Assembly: GCF_000504305.1 (NCBI RefSeq)
Contig: NZ_KI632512.1
Location: 2,942,220-3,006,219 of the forward strand
Source of the DNA: Nitratidesulfovibrio termitidis HI1
GTDB taxonomy: Bacteria > Desulfobacterota > Desulfovibrionia > Desulfovibrionales > Desulfovibrionaceae
DNA: 64,000 nucleotides
Direction of reading: 5' to 3'
Shown here: positions 9,567-20,100 of the stretch, in pieces
Layout of the letters: each line of letters opens with the position of its first letter
Position numbering within the stretch: position 1 is the stretch's first letter
Position numbers and translations under genes: made by a program
Notes under the pieces: model-generated
Told to the model about the DNA's origin: nothing
The model's database searches: none
The model's input: only the letters and a program-made list of their open reading frames with translations

Positions 9567-10257
9567 CGTAGGAATACATGACCACGAAGTGGCAGAAGCT
9601 GCCCGCCATCACGAACAGATGGAATATCTCGTGGAAACCGAAGTGCCGGAAGCGGTTGGGCCGCTTCAGCGCGTAGATCACCGCGCCCACCGAATAGAAC
9701 GCGCCGCCCGCCACCAGCCAGGCCAGCGCCCCCGCCTGTAGGTTCATGACCAGCGGGTAGATGCCCGCCAGCGCCATCCAGCCCATGCCCAGGTAGATGC
9801 CCGTGGACACCCAGCGCGGCGCGTGCAGCCAGAACACCTTGGTGAAAATGCCCGCCACGGCCACCGCCCACACGCAGCCGAACAGCGACCAGCCCCACGG
9901 CCCGCGCAGCGGGATGAGGCAGATGGGCGTGTACGTGGCCGCGATGTAGACGAAGATCATGGAATGGTCCACGCGGCGCATCAGGCGCACGCCCCGTTCC
10001 GGCAGCGGCAGCCAGTGGTACAGGGTGCTGGCCGTGTACAGCAGCACCATGGACACCCCGAAGACGGAAAAGGTCACCACGTGCCACGGCAGCAGGGGCG
10101 ACGCCGCGCGCACCACCAGCAACACCGTGCCCAGCACGGCCAGCAGCGCGCCGATGCAGTGGGTAAGCCCGCTGACCGGGTCGCGCAGGCTGGCCACCAT
10201 GCGGCGCAGCAGCGGGGCCGACGGAATGGGCGGTGAGGGGTGCAGGGCTGCGGTCAT
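9553..10257 (-). CDS. Hemolysin III / PAQR-family membrane protein
   Basis: The 234-residue integral membrane protein has about seven helices and the motifs of the HlyIII (YqfA) branch of the PAQR superfamily: SGLTHCIGA near residue 29, LYTASTLYHWLP near 71, RRVDHSMIFVYIAATYTP near 92 and the C-terminal HFGFHEIFHLFVMAGS near 205. The conserved His/Asp/Ser residues are those that bind metal in PAQR hydrolases. The start is fixed by GGAGG 8 bases upstream. Despite the name, cytolytic activity is not implied; membrane-lipid homeostasis is more likely in this family. Confidence 0.88.
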   Translation of the reverse strand: MTAALHPSPPIPSAPLLRRMVASLRDPVSGLTHCIGALLAVLGTVLLVVRAASPLLPWHVVTFSVFGVSMVLLYTASTLYHWLPLPERGVRLMRRVDHSMIFVYIAATYTPICLIPLRGPWGWSLFGCVWAVAVAGIFTKVFWLHAPRWVSTGIYLGMGWMALAGIYPLVMNLQAGALAWLVAGGAFYSVGAVIYALKRPNRFRHFGFHEIFHLFVMAGSFCHFVVMYSYVSLL

Positions 10258-10535
10258 GCAGGTTTCCTCCTGGGCGGTGTCTTTTCGGACGGGGTGTGGG
10301 GACGGGGCGCGGCATGCGCGCAAGGCGGGCGGGGATGCCGCGCCGGAATGCCGGGCGGGCTGCGCCGCCCCGTGAAGCTGGCATAGCCGGTTTCCGCCGT
10401 GCCGTCACGTGGCGGGGCCGGTGGGGCGACAGGCATGCGAAAGGGCGAAATGTCCGCGCCCCCGAGCGGGAGCCGCGTGCATTCCGCCCCAGGATGCGTT
10501 GCGTGATGCTTCCGGCCTGTTTTTCGGTGGCCTGC

Positions 10536-11933
10536 CTATTCGGCCTCTGGCCGACCTTCTTCCCTGCCCACGCCCAGCAGGGCCAGGGCAAAGTCGCCGC
10601 CGTCGAAGGGGCGCAGGTCTTCCATCTTTTCGCCCAGCCCCACGAAGGTGATGGGAATGCCGAACTGCATGGCCACCGCCACCACGATGCCGCCCTTGGC
10701 CGTGCCGTCCAGCTTGGTCAGCACGATTTCGTCCACACCGCAGGCCTCGTTGAACAGCTTGGTCTGCGACAGGGCGTTCTGGCCGGTGGTGGCGTCGATG
10801 ACCAGGATGGAGCGGTGCGGCGCGCCGGGGTGCTTGCGTTCCAGGATCCGGCGGATCTTGTGCAACTCTTCCATCAGGTTGACCTTGGTGTGCAGGCGGC
10901 CCGCCGTGTCCACGAACACGATGTCGTAGCCGCCCGCCAGGGCCACGTCCATGGCCTCGAAGGCCACGGCGGCCGGGTCGGACCCGGCGGACTTGGCGTG
11001 AAAGTCGGCCCCCACGCGCCTGGCCCACACTTCCAGCTGTTCGATGGCCGCCGCGCGGAAGGTGTCCGCTGCGGCGATGAGCACCTTCTTGCCCTGCATG
11101 CGGGCGCGGTGGGCCAGCTTGGCGATGGTGGTGGTCTTGCCCACGCCGTTGACGCCGATCATCAGCACCACCTCGGGCGGGGTCACCGCGGCGATGCGGC
11201 GCGGCGCGCGGAAGATGTCCTGCAGTTCCTCGCGCAGCAGGTCGCGGAAGACGGCGGGGTCGTCCGTGCCCGCCTTGCGGGCGCGTTCCTTCAGACGGCC
11301 GGTCAGCTGCATGGCGGGTTCGAAGCCCACGTCGGCCATGATCAGGATTTCTTCCAGCTCTTCCCAGAACTTGTCGTCAATGCGGCCATGCGAGGCCAGC
11401 AGGGCGTCAATGCGACCGGTGATCTGCTCGCGCGTGCGGGCAAGGCCTTCGGTCAGCTTCAGGAACAGTCGGTTGCGTTCGTCTTCCTCGTCCTCCAGGT
11501 CCAGGGCGAGGGCCAGCCGGTACTGCAACTCGGAGCGAAAGTCGCCCACGTAGCGGTAATCCATGGCGGCCAGCCAGCGCCGGAAGTCGGCGATGAAGGC
11601 TTCGCCTTCCGCTTCCGGGGTTTCCAGCGCGGCGAACAGGAAGCGCAGGCGTTCCCACAGAGTGTCGTCCGCCTCGTCCACCCCGGTCAGCACGTGGCCC
11701 AGCCACACCGAAAGGCGCGGCTCGGACTGGCGCAGGGCGCGGGCCAGGTCCGCCCGCCAGGGGGCGTTCTGTGTGCCCGGCGCCGCTGGCGCATCGGGAG
11801 CGGCGGCTTCCGGCGTTGCGGCGGCGTCCTGTGGCGCGGCTGCCGGTGCTGCCGCCGGAGTCGCTGCCGGTTCCGTGGGCGCATCCGTGTCGCGAGGCGT
11901 CCACAATTTCTTGATGGCGCTGAAGAAACCCAT
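10536..11933 (-). CDS. ftsY: Signal recognition particle receptor FtsY
   Basis: FtsY docks SRP-ribosome complexes at the inner membrane through its GTPase NG domain. This 465-residue version has an Ala/Pro/acidic A-domain (to about residue 155), an N-domain helical bundle, and the GTPase motifs GVNGVGKTTT near 263, DTFRAAAIEQL near 290, DTAGR near 343 and TKLDGTAKGG near 405. The C-terminal FVGLGEKMEDLRPFD is diagnostic. The extreme N-terminus MGFFSAIKKLW is an amphipathic membrane-targeting segment. GGAGG lies upstream of the start at 11933. No SRP gene is adjacent. Confidence 0.96.
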   Translation of the reverse strand: MGFFSAIKKLWTPRDTDAPTEPAATPAAAPAAAPQDAAATPEAAAPDAPAAPGTQNAPWRADLARALRQSEPRLSVWLGHVLTGVDEADDTLWERLRFLFAALETPEAEGEAFIADFRRWLAAMDYRYVGDFRSELQYRLALALDLEDEEDERNRLFLKLTEGLARTREQITGRIDALLASHGRIDDKFWEELEEILIMADVGFEPAMQLTGRLKERARKAGTDDPAVFRDLLREELQDIFRAPRRIAAVTPPEVVLMIGVNGVGKTTTIAKLAHRARMQGKKVLIAAADTFRAAAIEQLEVWARRVGADFHAKSAGSDPAAVAFEAMDVALAGGYDIVFVDTAGRLHTKVNLMEELHKIRRILERKHPGAPHRSILVIDATTGQNALSQTKLFNEACGVDEIVLTKLDGTAKGGIVVAVAMQFGIPITFVGLGEKMEDLRPFDGGDFALALLGVGREEGRPEAE

Positions 11934-12342
11934 ATGTCGTCCTCCAGATGTGGGGGAAGTGGCGGTGGGAGCGTGGTTGCGTGACCCGGCCCGTGCACAT
12001 GCCGTCCGGGCGCTGGCGGCGGGCAGGCAACCCGGAACCATGCCGGTCGCGGGGCCGCCACAACTTTGCCCAGAACCCCCGGCGAGTCAAGGTAAGGGGG
12101 CAAGAGGGGCAAGGGGGCGAGCGGGATGGGTGAGGGCAGACCATCAGGGACGGCAGGGCGCAACCCGGACCGTCCGGGAATGGGCATTTCCGCCGCGCCA
12201 TTGCACGGGCGCTCTTTCCATCGCATGGCGCATCGTGTAGGCTGCCGTAAACCGGAAGGTCGATGTGCCGCCGTCCGCCCCGAGCACGGGGCCCCGCGCG
12301 GGCCGAGCCTTCCGAGACAGGCGACGGGGACATGACGCCCGC
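11934..12342. other. Divergent intergenic region
   Basis: About 409 bp between divergent ftsY and the sensor kinase. It should carry both promoters; no clear consensus elements, hairpins or small genes were recognised. Confidence 0.4.
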
Positions 12343-14658
12343 ATGAGCAACACCACCGCCAGCAAAGGACTCTCCGTCCCGGACATCATCAAGGGGCGCT
12401 CGCTGTCGCGCGACCTCACCGTGAGCCTTGTGGTGATGGTGCTGGTGGTGGTGGCGGCGCTGTTTTCGTTCGTCTACGTGCAGATTTCGCGCGACATGCT
12501 GCACGAGGTGGACCGCAAGGCCGACGAATACAGCACCCGCCTGTCCGACATCCTTTCCATTCCCATGTGGAATTTCGACGCGCGCACCATGGACCAGATC
12601 GGTTCGGTGTTCGCGCAGTACGAACTGATCAACGAAATCCACATCGAGGACGCCCAGGGCAACACCCTGTTCCGGGTGCGCAAGGGCGCGGACCCCGACG
12701 CCACCGTGTTTCGCGAACGGGCCGTGCACTTCGAATCCGAGACCATCGGGCGGGTGTCCATGGTGGTCACCCTGCAGGAGTACCGGCGCAGCCTGGAACG
12801 GCTGCTGAAGGCCAGCGCCCTGATCATGGGCAGCGTGCTGGTGGTGCTGCTGGCCTCCACCGGGGTGCTGCTGCGCGTGTTTCTGCGCCGCCCGCTGGAG
12901 GCGTTGCGGTCGGGCATGGACCAGATTGCCCGGGGTGACTTTGCCTATGACATGACCACCATCGCCCATGCCGAACTGGTCCAGATCGCCGAGAATTTTT
13001 CACGCATGTGCAGCCAGGTGGAGCAGCGCGAGAACGAACTGCACGCCATCAACACCAAACTGCAAGACGAGATTCAAAGCCGCCGCCAGACCGAACTGGC
13101 CCTGCGCGCCAGCGAGGAACGCTACGCCCTGGTGGTGGGCGGCACCAGCGACGGCATCTGGGACTGGGACCTCGTCACCAACACCGTCTATTTTTCGCCG
13201 CGCTGGAAATCCATCGTGGGCTACGAAGACCACGAGGTGCCCAACCGCCTGGACGAATGGAAGAACCGGGTGCACCCCGACGACCTGGATACCGTGCTGC
13301 ACGCCCATGACGACTATCTTGCCCGGCGCGTGCCCGAGTTTCAGGTGGAATACCGCATGCGCCACAAGGACGACAGCTACCGCTGGATCCTGGGGCGCGG
13401 CGCGGCCCTGTGGGACGCCAACGGGGTGCCCGTGCGCATGGCCGGGGCCCATACCGACATCACCACCCGCAAGGAAGTGGAACAGGAACTGCGCGAGGCC
13501 AAGAACAACCTCGACAACATCCTGAACGCCATGCCCTCGATCATCGTGGGGGTGGACCAGTCCGGCAGCATCACCCTGTGGAACCGCACTGCGGAACGCG
13601 TCACCAACCAGTCGCGCGACGAGGTGCTGGGCCGCCCCGTGGGCGAGGCCCTGCCCGACTTCGGCTTTCTGCTGGACGAAATCCGCCGCTCCATCGCCGA
13701 GGGCGGCACCATCTCGCTGGACAAGACGCCCGTGGCCGGGCCCGGCGTCACCCGCTACTTCGACATCGTGATCTACCCCGTGGTCTCGCGGGGCAGCTTT
13801 GGCGCCGTGGTGCGCCTGGACGACATCACCAGCCGCATCCGCATCGAAGAAATGATGGTGCAGACCGAAAAGATGTTGTCGGTGGGCGGCCTTGCGGCAG
13901 GCATGGCGCACGAGATCAACAACCCCCTCGGCGGCATCCTGCAGGGGGCGCAGAACATCCAGCGCAGGCTGGACCCGGACTTTGGCCCCAACATGGTGGC
14001 TGCGGAAGATGCGGGCTGCTCCATGGACTCCATCCGGGGCTATCTGGACCGCCGGGGCATCCTGCGCTTTCTGGACGGCATCCGCGAATCGGGCAACCGC
14101 GCGGCCAACATCGTGGCCAACATGCTGGAATTCAGCCGCCGCAGCGAATCGCGCTGGCAGCGGGTGTCGCTGCCCTATCTGGTGGACCGCACCCTGGAAC
14201 TGGCGGCCAACGACTACGACCTGAAGAAGAAATACGACTTCCGGCACATCGACATCGTGCGCGACTTTGCCGCCGATCTGCCCGACCTGCCGTGCATGCC
14301 CACCGAAATCGAACAGGTGCTGCTGAACCTGTTCAAGAATGCCGCCCAGGCCATGCACCTGCGCGGCGAGCGGCCCGACCCGCCGCGCATCTCGGTAACC
14401 CTGCGCCATGAAGGCGGCATGCTGCGCATCGACGTGGCCGACAACGGCCCCGGCATGGAAGAGGACGTGCGGCGCAGGGTGTTCGAGCCGTTCTTCACCA
14501 CCAAGAGCGTGGGCGAGGGCACCGGTCTTGGGCTCTCGGTGTCCTACTTCATCATCACCACCAACCACGGCGGCACCTTTACCGTGGATTCCGAGCCGGG
14601 CCGGGGCACGGTGTTCACCCTGCGGTTGCCGGTGGATCAGCGCCACGTGACCACGTAG
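12343..14658 (+). CDS. Membrane PAS-PAS sensor histidine kinase
   Basis: The 771-residue kinase has two membrane segments (about residues 28-48 and 165-185) flanking a periplasmic sensor of about 115 residues. HAMP, two PAS domains (the first from ALRASEERYALVVGGTSDGI, the second from LDNILNAMPSIIVGV), a HisKA box GMAHEINNPLGG near 525 and an HATPase domain (NLFKNAAQAM, DNGPGM, GTGLGLSVSY) follow. About 30 extra residues lie between the H-box and the second dimerisation helix. It lacks a receiver domain and no response regulator is adjacent, so its partner is unknown. The ATG at 12343 is chosen from the domain start; the ribosome site is weak. Confidence 0.9.
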   Translation: MSNTTASKGLSVPDIIKGRSLSRDLTVSLVVMVLVVVAALFSFVYVQISRDMLHEVDRKADEYSTRLSDILSIPMWNFDARTMDQIGSVFAQYELINEIHIEDAQGNTLFRVRKGADPDATVFRERAVHFESETIGRVSMVVTLQEYRRSLERLLKASALIMGSVLVVLLASTGVLLRVFLRRPLEALRSGMDQIARGDFAYDMTTIAHAELVQIAENFSRMCSQVEQRENELHAINTKLQDEIQSRRQTELALRASEERYALVVGGTSDGIWDWDLVTNTVYFSPRWKSIVGYEDHEVPNRLDEWKNRVHPDDLDTVLHAHDDYLARRVPEFQVEYRMRHKDDSYRWILGRGAALWDANGVPVRMAGAHTDITTRKEVEQELREAKNNLDNILNAMPSIIVGVDQSGSITLWNRTAERVTNQSRDEVLGRPVGEALPDFGFLLDEIRRSIAEGGTISLDKTPVAGPGVTRYFDIVIYPVVSRGSFGAVVRLDDITSRIRIEEMMVQTEKMLSVGGLAAGMAHEINNPLGGILQGAQNIQRRLDPDFGPNMVAAEDAGCSMDSIRGYLDRRGILRFLDGIRESGNRAANIVANMLEFSRRSESRWQRVSLPYLVDRTLELAANDYDLKKKYDFRHIDIVRDFAADLPDLPCMPTEIEQVLLNLFKNAAQAMHLRGERPDPPRISVTLRHEGGMLRIDVADNGPGMEEDVRRRVFEPFFTTKSVGEGTGLGLSVSYFIITTNHGGTFTVDSEPGRGTVFTLRLPVDQRHVTT

Positions 14659-14702
14659 GGCGCCCTGCCTGGCGTGCCTTCCCTCAGCTTCGTTTTTTAT
14701 CG

Positions 14703-14727
14703 ACGCCGCGCATCAGCGCGGCGTTTT
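14703..14727 (+). terminator. Intrinsic terminator of the sensor kinase gene
   Basis: A 9-bp stem (ACGCCGCGC / GCGCGGCGT) with loop ATCA is followed by a T-run, 45 bp after the kinase stop. The rest of the gap up to the porin start at 15022 holds no recognised feature. Confidence 0.85.
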
Positions 14728-15021
14728 CGCGTACTGCCAGCCAGCCGCAGACGCGCGACCCCGCCCCGCTTGCCCGGTGCATTCCGCGCCCCGTTCACCC
14801 CATGTGTCCAAAAGTCCGCAGAACCGCGTCCCCCAACGCGTTCCTTCTTGCCATCATGGGCAAATGTTTCTACATGTTTCCGCTCGGCACTGCACGATGT
14901 GGACAAGGGCGGCCAACAGCCGTCCGCCTTTGGTGCGCGAGGGAACGTGGCCCGGTAACGGGCGGCGTGCGCGCCGGGTCGTCGCACGGCCATTTTGGGC
15001 CGCATGCATATCGGAGGCACT

Positions 15022-16245
15022 GTGTTCCGTGTTCTTCTGGCCGCGCTGCTCTGCGTCGCGGCATGGTCCCCTTTTGCCGAAGCCGCGGGCTTCGCCATGT
15101 ATGAATTCAGTGCGCGGGGCAACGCGCTGGGCGGGGCCATGACGGCCCGCCGTGCCGACCCTTCGTCCATCGCCTTCAACCCTGCCCTGGTCACCCAGTT
15201 GGAGGGCACGCAAACCCTGGCCGGGGTCACCGTGGTGGCGCCGCAGGTGTCCGTGGACGTCAACGGCCACACCACCGACGCGGAATCCAACATGTGGACC
15301 ATTCCGCACGCCTACGCCACCACCCAGATCAACGACAACCTGTTCCTGGGCGTGGGCACCTTTTCGCGCTTCGGCCTGGGCACGGAATACCCGTCCGGTT
15401 GGGCGGGCCGTACCGAGTTGCAGTCGGTGAACATCCAGTCCATGTCGGTGAATCCGGTGCTGGGCGTGCGCCACGGCGATTTCGCGTTCGGCTTCGGCGT
15501 CGAGGCCATGTGGTTCGAATACGATCAGAAGCAGGCAACCGCCGCGATGGGCACGGACATCGACGGACGGGTCAAGGGTGATGCCACGGGCTTTGGCCTG
15601 AACGGCGGCGCCTTGTGGAAGGCAACCGACAGCGTGACCCTGGGGGCCAGCTTCCGCACGCCCATCAAGCAGGACCTGGAAGGCCGGGCCACCTTCGACA
15701 AGAACGGTGCGTCGGTTCCGGCGTCCTGGTTCCGGGACACCGATGCCGAAGGCTCCGTGACCCTGCCCGGCGAGGTGCGCGTGGGCGTGGCGTGGGAGCC
15801 GGACGACCGCTGGAGCGTGGCCATGGACGTGACCCGCACCTTCTGGAGCAGCTACGACGAACTGCGCATCGGCTACGGTGCTCCGCTGGCCCCCGGCGTG
15901 ACGGAAAGCGTGAAGACCACCGAGTGGCGCGACGTGTGGCGGCTGGGCCTTGGCGTGGAATACCGCCTGACCGAGATGGTGGACCTGCGCGCGGGCTACG
16001 TCTACGACTGCTCACCCGTGAATTCCGACCATCTCGACTTTCTGGTGCCCGCCAACGACCGCCAGTTGTACAGCCTGGGCGTGGGCCTGCACGACGGGCC
16101 GTGGCGGGTGGACGTTTCGTACACCTACCTGTGGATCAAGGGCCGCGACGGCGAGGTGGAAGGCGACGGCGGCACCGTCTACGACGTGCGCTTCCATGAC
16201 GGGGATGCGCATCTGCTCGGCCTCTCCGCTGGCTGGGAATTTTAA
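15022..16245 (+). CDS. OmpP1/FadL-family outer membrane transporter
   Basis: The 407-residue protein begins with a signal peptide of about 20 residues, then the mature sequence AGFAMYEFSARGNALGGA, the N-terminal hatch signature of FadL/TodX porins that carry long-chain fatty acids or other hydrophobic compounds across the outer membrane. Alternating beta-strand pattern continues to a terminal Phe, as expected for a BAM substrate. The GTG at 15022 is preferred: GGAGG sits 5 bases upstream and gives a clean signal peptide, while an ATG at 15004 would overlap that site. The FadL-type porin and the acyl-CoA ligase at 5169 could serve the same pathway, but they are not in one operon. Confidence 0.9.
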   Translation: MFRVLLAALLCVAAWSPFAEAAGFAMYEFSARGNALGGAMTARRADPSSIAFNPALVTQLEGTQTLAGVTVVAPQVSVDVNGHTTDAESNMWTIPHAYATTQINDNLFLGVGTFSRFGLGTEYPSGWAGRTELQSVNIQSMSVNPVLGVRHGDFAFGFGVEAMWFEYDQKQATAAMGTDIDGRVKGDATGFGLNGGALWKATDSVTLGASFRTPIKQDLEGRATFDKNGASVPASWFRDTDAEGSVTLPGEVRVGVAWEPDDRWSVAMDVTRTFWSSYDELRIGYGAPLAPGVTESVKTTEWRDVWRLGLGVEYRLTEMVDLRAGYVYDCSPVNSDHLDFLVPANDRQLYSLGVGLHDGPWRVDVSYTYLWIKGRDGEVEGDGGTVYDVRFHDGDAHLLGLSAGWEF

Positions 16246-16246
16246 G

Positions 16247-16375
16247 GGCGCAAGGGTCCTTTTGCCCTCTGTCTTCGTCAGAAGTCTTTTTTATTCCGGT
16301 CACGCACGGAAGAGTGCGCTCCCTGCATAAAAAAGAACTTCTTCCTTGGCAGAGGGCAAAAATCCTCCTTGCGCC
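16247..16375. repeat. Composite palindromic element, copy A
   Basis: The ends GGCGCAAGG and CCTTGCGCC are complementary. Inside them TTTTGCCCTCTG pairs with CAGAGGGCAAAA, so nearly the whole 129 bp can fold into one long interrupted hairpin. It follows the porin gene directly. The same layout and shared words, such as GCCCTCTG and CTTCCTTGGCAGAG, recur in copy B at 56343, with looser matches in copies at 57191 and 16517. Confidence 0.8.
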
Positions 16376-16446
16376 TTCATGCGGGGCGAGATGAGACTCC
16401 CCCATGACTTTTGCAGACACGCCACGAGGCGAGTGAGTGAAAATGG

Positions 16447-16478
16447 AAATGGGAGGAACCGTGAGGTTCCTCCCATTT
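16447..16478. terminator. Perfect 14-bp hairpin in convergent gap
   Basis: AAATGGGAGGAACC and GGTTCCTCCCATTT pair perfectly over 14 bp around a GTGA loop; GGTTTT follows on the plus strand. It lies between two palindromic elements in the gap between the porin and the convergent small gene, so it may stop transcription from either side. Confidence 0.75.
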
Positions 16479-16516
16479 GGTTTTGTGTGTCTTGAGAGGC
16501 CGTTTTCAAATTAGGA

Positions 16517-16671
16517 TTTTTGTTCGTTGGCGAGGAAAACGAGCCTGCCATGAGGGAGTGCGGCAGCCGTTAGGCGAGTCTGCGAGCCTTACGGATGGCG
16601 ACCGCAACGCGTACTCTTGCTGTATTCGACCGAAATGGCAGGCGAAGTTTGACGACGCCAACGGGCAAAAA
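16517..16671. repeat. Composite palindromic element, copy D
   Basis: The ends TTTTTGTTCGTTGGCG and CGCCAACGGGCAAAAA are imperfect inverted repeats, and CCTGCCAT/ATGGCAGG pairs further in. The core at 16552-16606 (GGGAGTGCGGCAGCCGTTA, then TTACGGATGGCGACCGCA) matches, in inverted orientation, the core of copy C at 57260-57319. The element lies just beyond the 3' end of the minus-strand gene ending at 16691. Confidence 0.75.
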
Positions 16672-16690
16672 GACAATTTGAATGCGGCCT

Positions 16691-17185
16691 CTAGATCAGC
16701 TTGTCGAAAATCAGCTTGTACGTGGCGCGGATGTGCAGGGCCAGGCGCAGGCGCAAGGCCTTGGCCTCGGCGTCGCCCAGCGAGAGCAGCGACACCAGGT
16801 GGTGGGCCGCCTCGGAGAAGTCGGTATCACCCTTGTGTTCCAGCATGCCCACGTAGCCGCGCACCTTTTCGACCAGCGCGGCGGCGTCCTTTTTGGCGGC
16901 TTTGCGCTCGGGCGCTTGCTGGAATCGTTCCAGGAATGCTTCGAATATCACTTCGAAGTCGTCCGGGAACGACCTGCGCAAGGCCAGCCGCCACAGGGCA
17001 ATGAACAGGGCGCGCAGGTCCTGCAACGCGCGTTTGCGCCGCAGGAACTGCATGCGTCCGATGCCCATGGCGTCGATCTCCGGCGTGAAGTCGAAGGAAC
17101 CGAGCAGGGCGGCGAAGTTGTCCAGTACCTCGTCGACGGTATAGGCGGGCGATGTGCTCATGCCCGGCAACGGCCCGGCGCTCAT
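16691..17185 (-). CDS. Conserved-type helical protein coupled to DEAD-box helicase
   Basis: This 164-residue protein is mostly alpha-helical, rich in Arg/Leu/Ala, with no signal peptide or membrane segment; I do not recognise a named family. A basic stretch (FLRRKRALQDLRALFIALW) lies near residue 48. Its ATG overlaps the TGA of the upstream helicase gene in an ATGA arrangement, indicating translational coupling and probably a joint function in RNA metabolism. An alternative in-frame ATG eight codons downstream is possible. Palindromic element D lies just past its stop. Confidence 0.78.
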   Translation of the reverse strand: MSAGPLPGMSTSPAYTVDEVLDNFAALLGSFDFTPEIDAMGIGRMQFLRRKRALQDLRALFIALWRLALRRSFPDDFEVIFEAFLERFQQAPERKAAKKDAAALVEKVRGYVGMLEHKGDTDFSEAAHHLVSLLSLGDAEAKALRLRLALHIRATYKLIFDKLI

Positions 17186-20100
17186 TCGGCGTCGGCCTCC
17201 GCATGGTGTGCCGTACCGGCGTCCGCACCTTCGGACGTTGTACCGGCAGGCTTCTTGCGGCGGCGGCGCCTGCGGCGTTTGGCGGGCGTGGCCGCGTTGC
17301 CGGGGGCAGCGTCATTGGCGTCGTTTTCGCCGGACTGGTCGTCGAATTCGTCATCGAACGCGCCGGAACCTTCCAGGGCCTGGGTCAGCACGGGCTGCAC
17401 CGGTGCCGAGCCGGAGGCCGCCTTGGGGGCTGCCTTGGGCTTTGCGGCGGCCTTGCCCCTGGACTGGGGAGACTGGCCAGACTGGCCGGATTGGGCCTGC
17501 GCCTTGGCCCCGGAGGGCAGCCGCTGGCCAAACACACTGCCCACCGACGCAGAGGAGCCGCGCACGTCATCCAGACGGTCGTCGTCTTCGCTCAGGTAGT
17601 CTTCCAGCAGCAGAGGCATGTCGTCGTCTTCGTCCTCGTCCTTTTCGGGGGCCTTGGCGCGGGGCTTGCCCCCGGTCGCGGCTTTGCCCCCGGACGCTGC
17701 CTTGCCCTTCTCGGGACTGTCGGCTTCGGTCTTGCCCCTGCCACGGCGTGCACCGCGTGCAGGCTTGGCGGCTGCGGTATCGTCCGTTGCGTCGGGGGTG
17801 TCGGATGCGGCGCCGGTCGCCTCGGCATCGATGGCTTCCGTTGCAGCGGCGGCAGGGGCAGCCTTGGCCGCCCTGCCACGGGCTGGCCGCGCGGGCTTGC
17901 CCTTGGCGGGCTTGGCTGCGGGAGCATCTTCTGCGTCTCCGTCAGTCGAAGCGGGGGAAGCAGTGGAAGCGGCGGGTGCCCCGGCCTTGGCAGGCCGGGC
18001 GTCCCTGCGCTGCCTGGGGGCGTCGGGCTCTTCAGCTTCGCCGGATTTTCCGGTTGCGCCGGATGCCTTGGGCGTTTCGGGCGCGGCGGTCATGCCGCCG
18101 TCCCGCGCATCGTCTGCGTCGTCCTCGATGCCGTCCAACTGTTCCAGCGGGGCGTCGGCGGCCTGTCCGGCTTCCTGCCCGGCTTCCTGCGCGGCGCGGG
18201 CCTCGGCGTCGCGGCGGCGTTTGCGGCCACGGCCACGCCGCGACCGGCGTCGCCCTTCGCGGGGGGCCTGCCCGTCTTCACGCGGTTCCGCCTGCTGTTC
18301 CGGGCTGTCGCTGCCGGGGGTGTCGTCCGCCGCGGCCACGGCGGGGGCGCGTCCGTCGCGCCGTTCGTCCCGGCCTTCGTCCTTGCGTTCGTCCCGGCGT
18401 TCTTCGCGGCGCTCGTCCTTACGCTCGTCCTTACGCTCGTCGCGGCGCTCGTCACGTCGTTCATCCCGGCGGTCACGGTCGCGGCGGCGTCCGTCGCGTC
18501 CCTCGCGGTCATCACGCCGCTCTTCACGCCGGTCGTCCCTGCGTTCGTCGCGCCGTTCGTCGCGGCGGCGGTCCTGCCGGGGGGCCGGGGCGGTGGCGGG
18601 CATGGGCAGGGCCGCATGCAGGCTTTCCTGATAGTACTGGTCCAGCAGCATGGCCAGCAGCGCAAGCTGCTCGTCGTCCCCGGCCAGGGCACGGGCCAGC
18701 GGCGCAAAGCGCTGCTGCCGTTCGCGTTCCAGCCCGGTGCGGGCGCGCAGGCGCGCTTCCAGCAAGGCGGTCAGCCGGTCACCGGCGATGCGCGCCACCG
18801 ACTCGTCGTCGGGGGTGGGGCGATGCTGGATGTCGATCTTGTAATGCTTGGCGATGCGCTGCAGTTCCAGCTTCTGGATGATGTCCACAAGCGAGATGAC
18901 CGTGCCCGCCGAACCGGCGCGGCCGGTGCGGCCCGCACGGTGAATGTACGATTCGCGGTCTTCCGGCGGCTCGTACAGGATGACGTGCGAAAGGTCGGGA
19001 ATGTCGATGCCGCGCGCGGCCACGTCGGTGGCCACCAGAAAGCGCACTCCGCCCTTGCGCAGGTTGCCCAGCACCTGTTCGCGCTTGGCCTGGGTCAGGT
19101 CCGCCGAAAGTTCGTCGGCATTGTAGCCGAAGCCCTGCAGCACCGCCGTCACGTAGTGCACGTTGGCCTTGGTGTTGCAGAAGATGATGGCCGCCGTGGG
19201 GTTTTCGGATTCGATGATGCGCACCAGCGCCCGGTCCTTGTCCATGGGCTTGGTTTCGCAATACAGGTGCTGCGTCTGGGCCACGTGCACCTGCTGGTGG
19301 CTCAGGCTGAGCATGCGCGGTTCGCTCAGGAACTCGCCCGCCAGGTTCAGCACGTGGGGCGGGTAGGTGGCGGAGAACAGGTACGCGGAAATGCGGCGCT
19401 TGGGCAGGTAGCGCTGGATTTCCTTCATGTCCGGGTAGAAGCCGATGGACAGCATGCGGTCTGCTTCGTCGAACACCAGCGCCCGGATGCGGTCCAGGTT
19501 CATGGTGCGGCGCAGCAGGTGGTCCAGCACGCGGCCCGGCGTGCCCACCACAAGGTGCGCACCGTCGCGCAGGGCGTCCATCTGCTTGCCGTAGCCCACG
19601 CCGCCGTACACGGCGGCCACGTTCAGGCCGGTGCCTTCGAACAGCACGCGGGCCTCGTATTCCACCTGCAGGGCCAGTTCGCGCGTGGGCACCAGGATCA
19701 GGGCCTGCACGGCGGGTTCGTCGGGCGACAGGCGTTCGAGCAGCGGCAGCAGGAAGGCCCCGGTCTTGCCGCTGCCCGTGCGCGACTGCACCATCAGGTC
19801 GCGCTTGGCGAAGATGTACGGCAGGGCGCGGGTTTGCACCGGCATCAGATTGGTCCACCCGGCTCGGGCGGCGGCCTCCTGCATCATGGGCGGCAGGTCG
19901 GCCAGAGTCACCGGGGGCAGCGCGTCTTCGGGCTCGTCGATGCGGGTGATCTCGGCGGCAAGGCGCAGGGCCGGGTCTTCATCGTCCGCCAGGGCGGCGA
20001 CGTCGGTGGCATCGGCGGAGTCTGCGGAAATTGCGGGCGCGGGATCGGAAATTTCGGCGGGAGCGCCTTCGGCAGGGGCGTCGGAAGCGGCCACGGGGGC

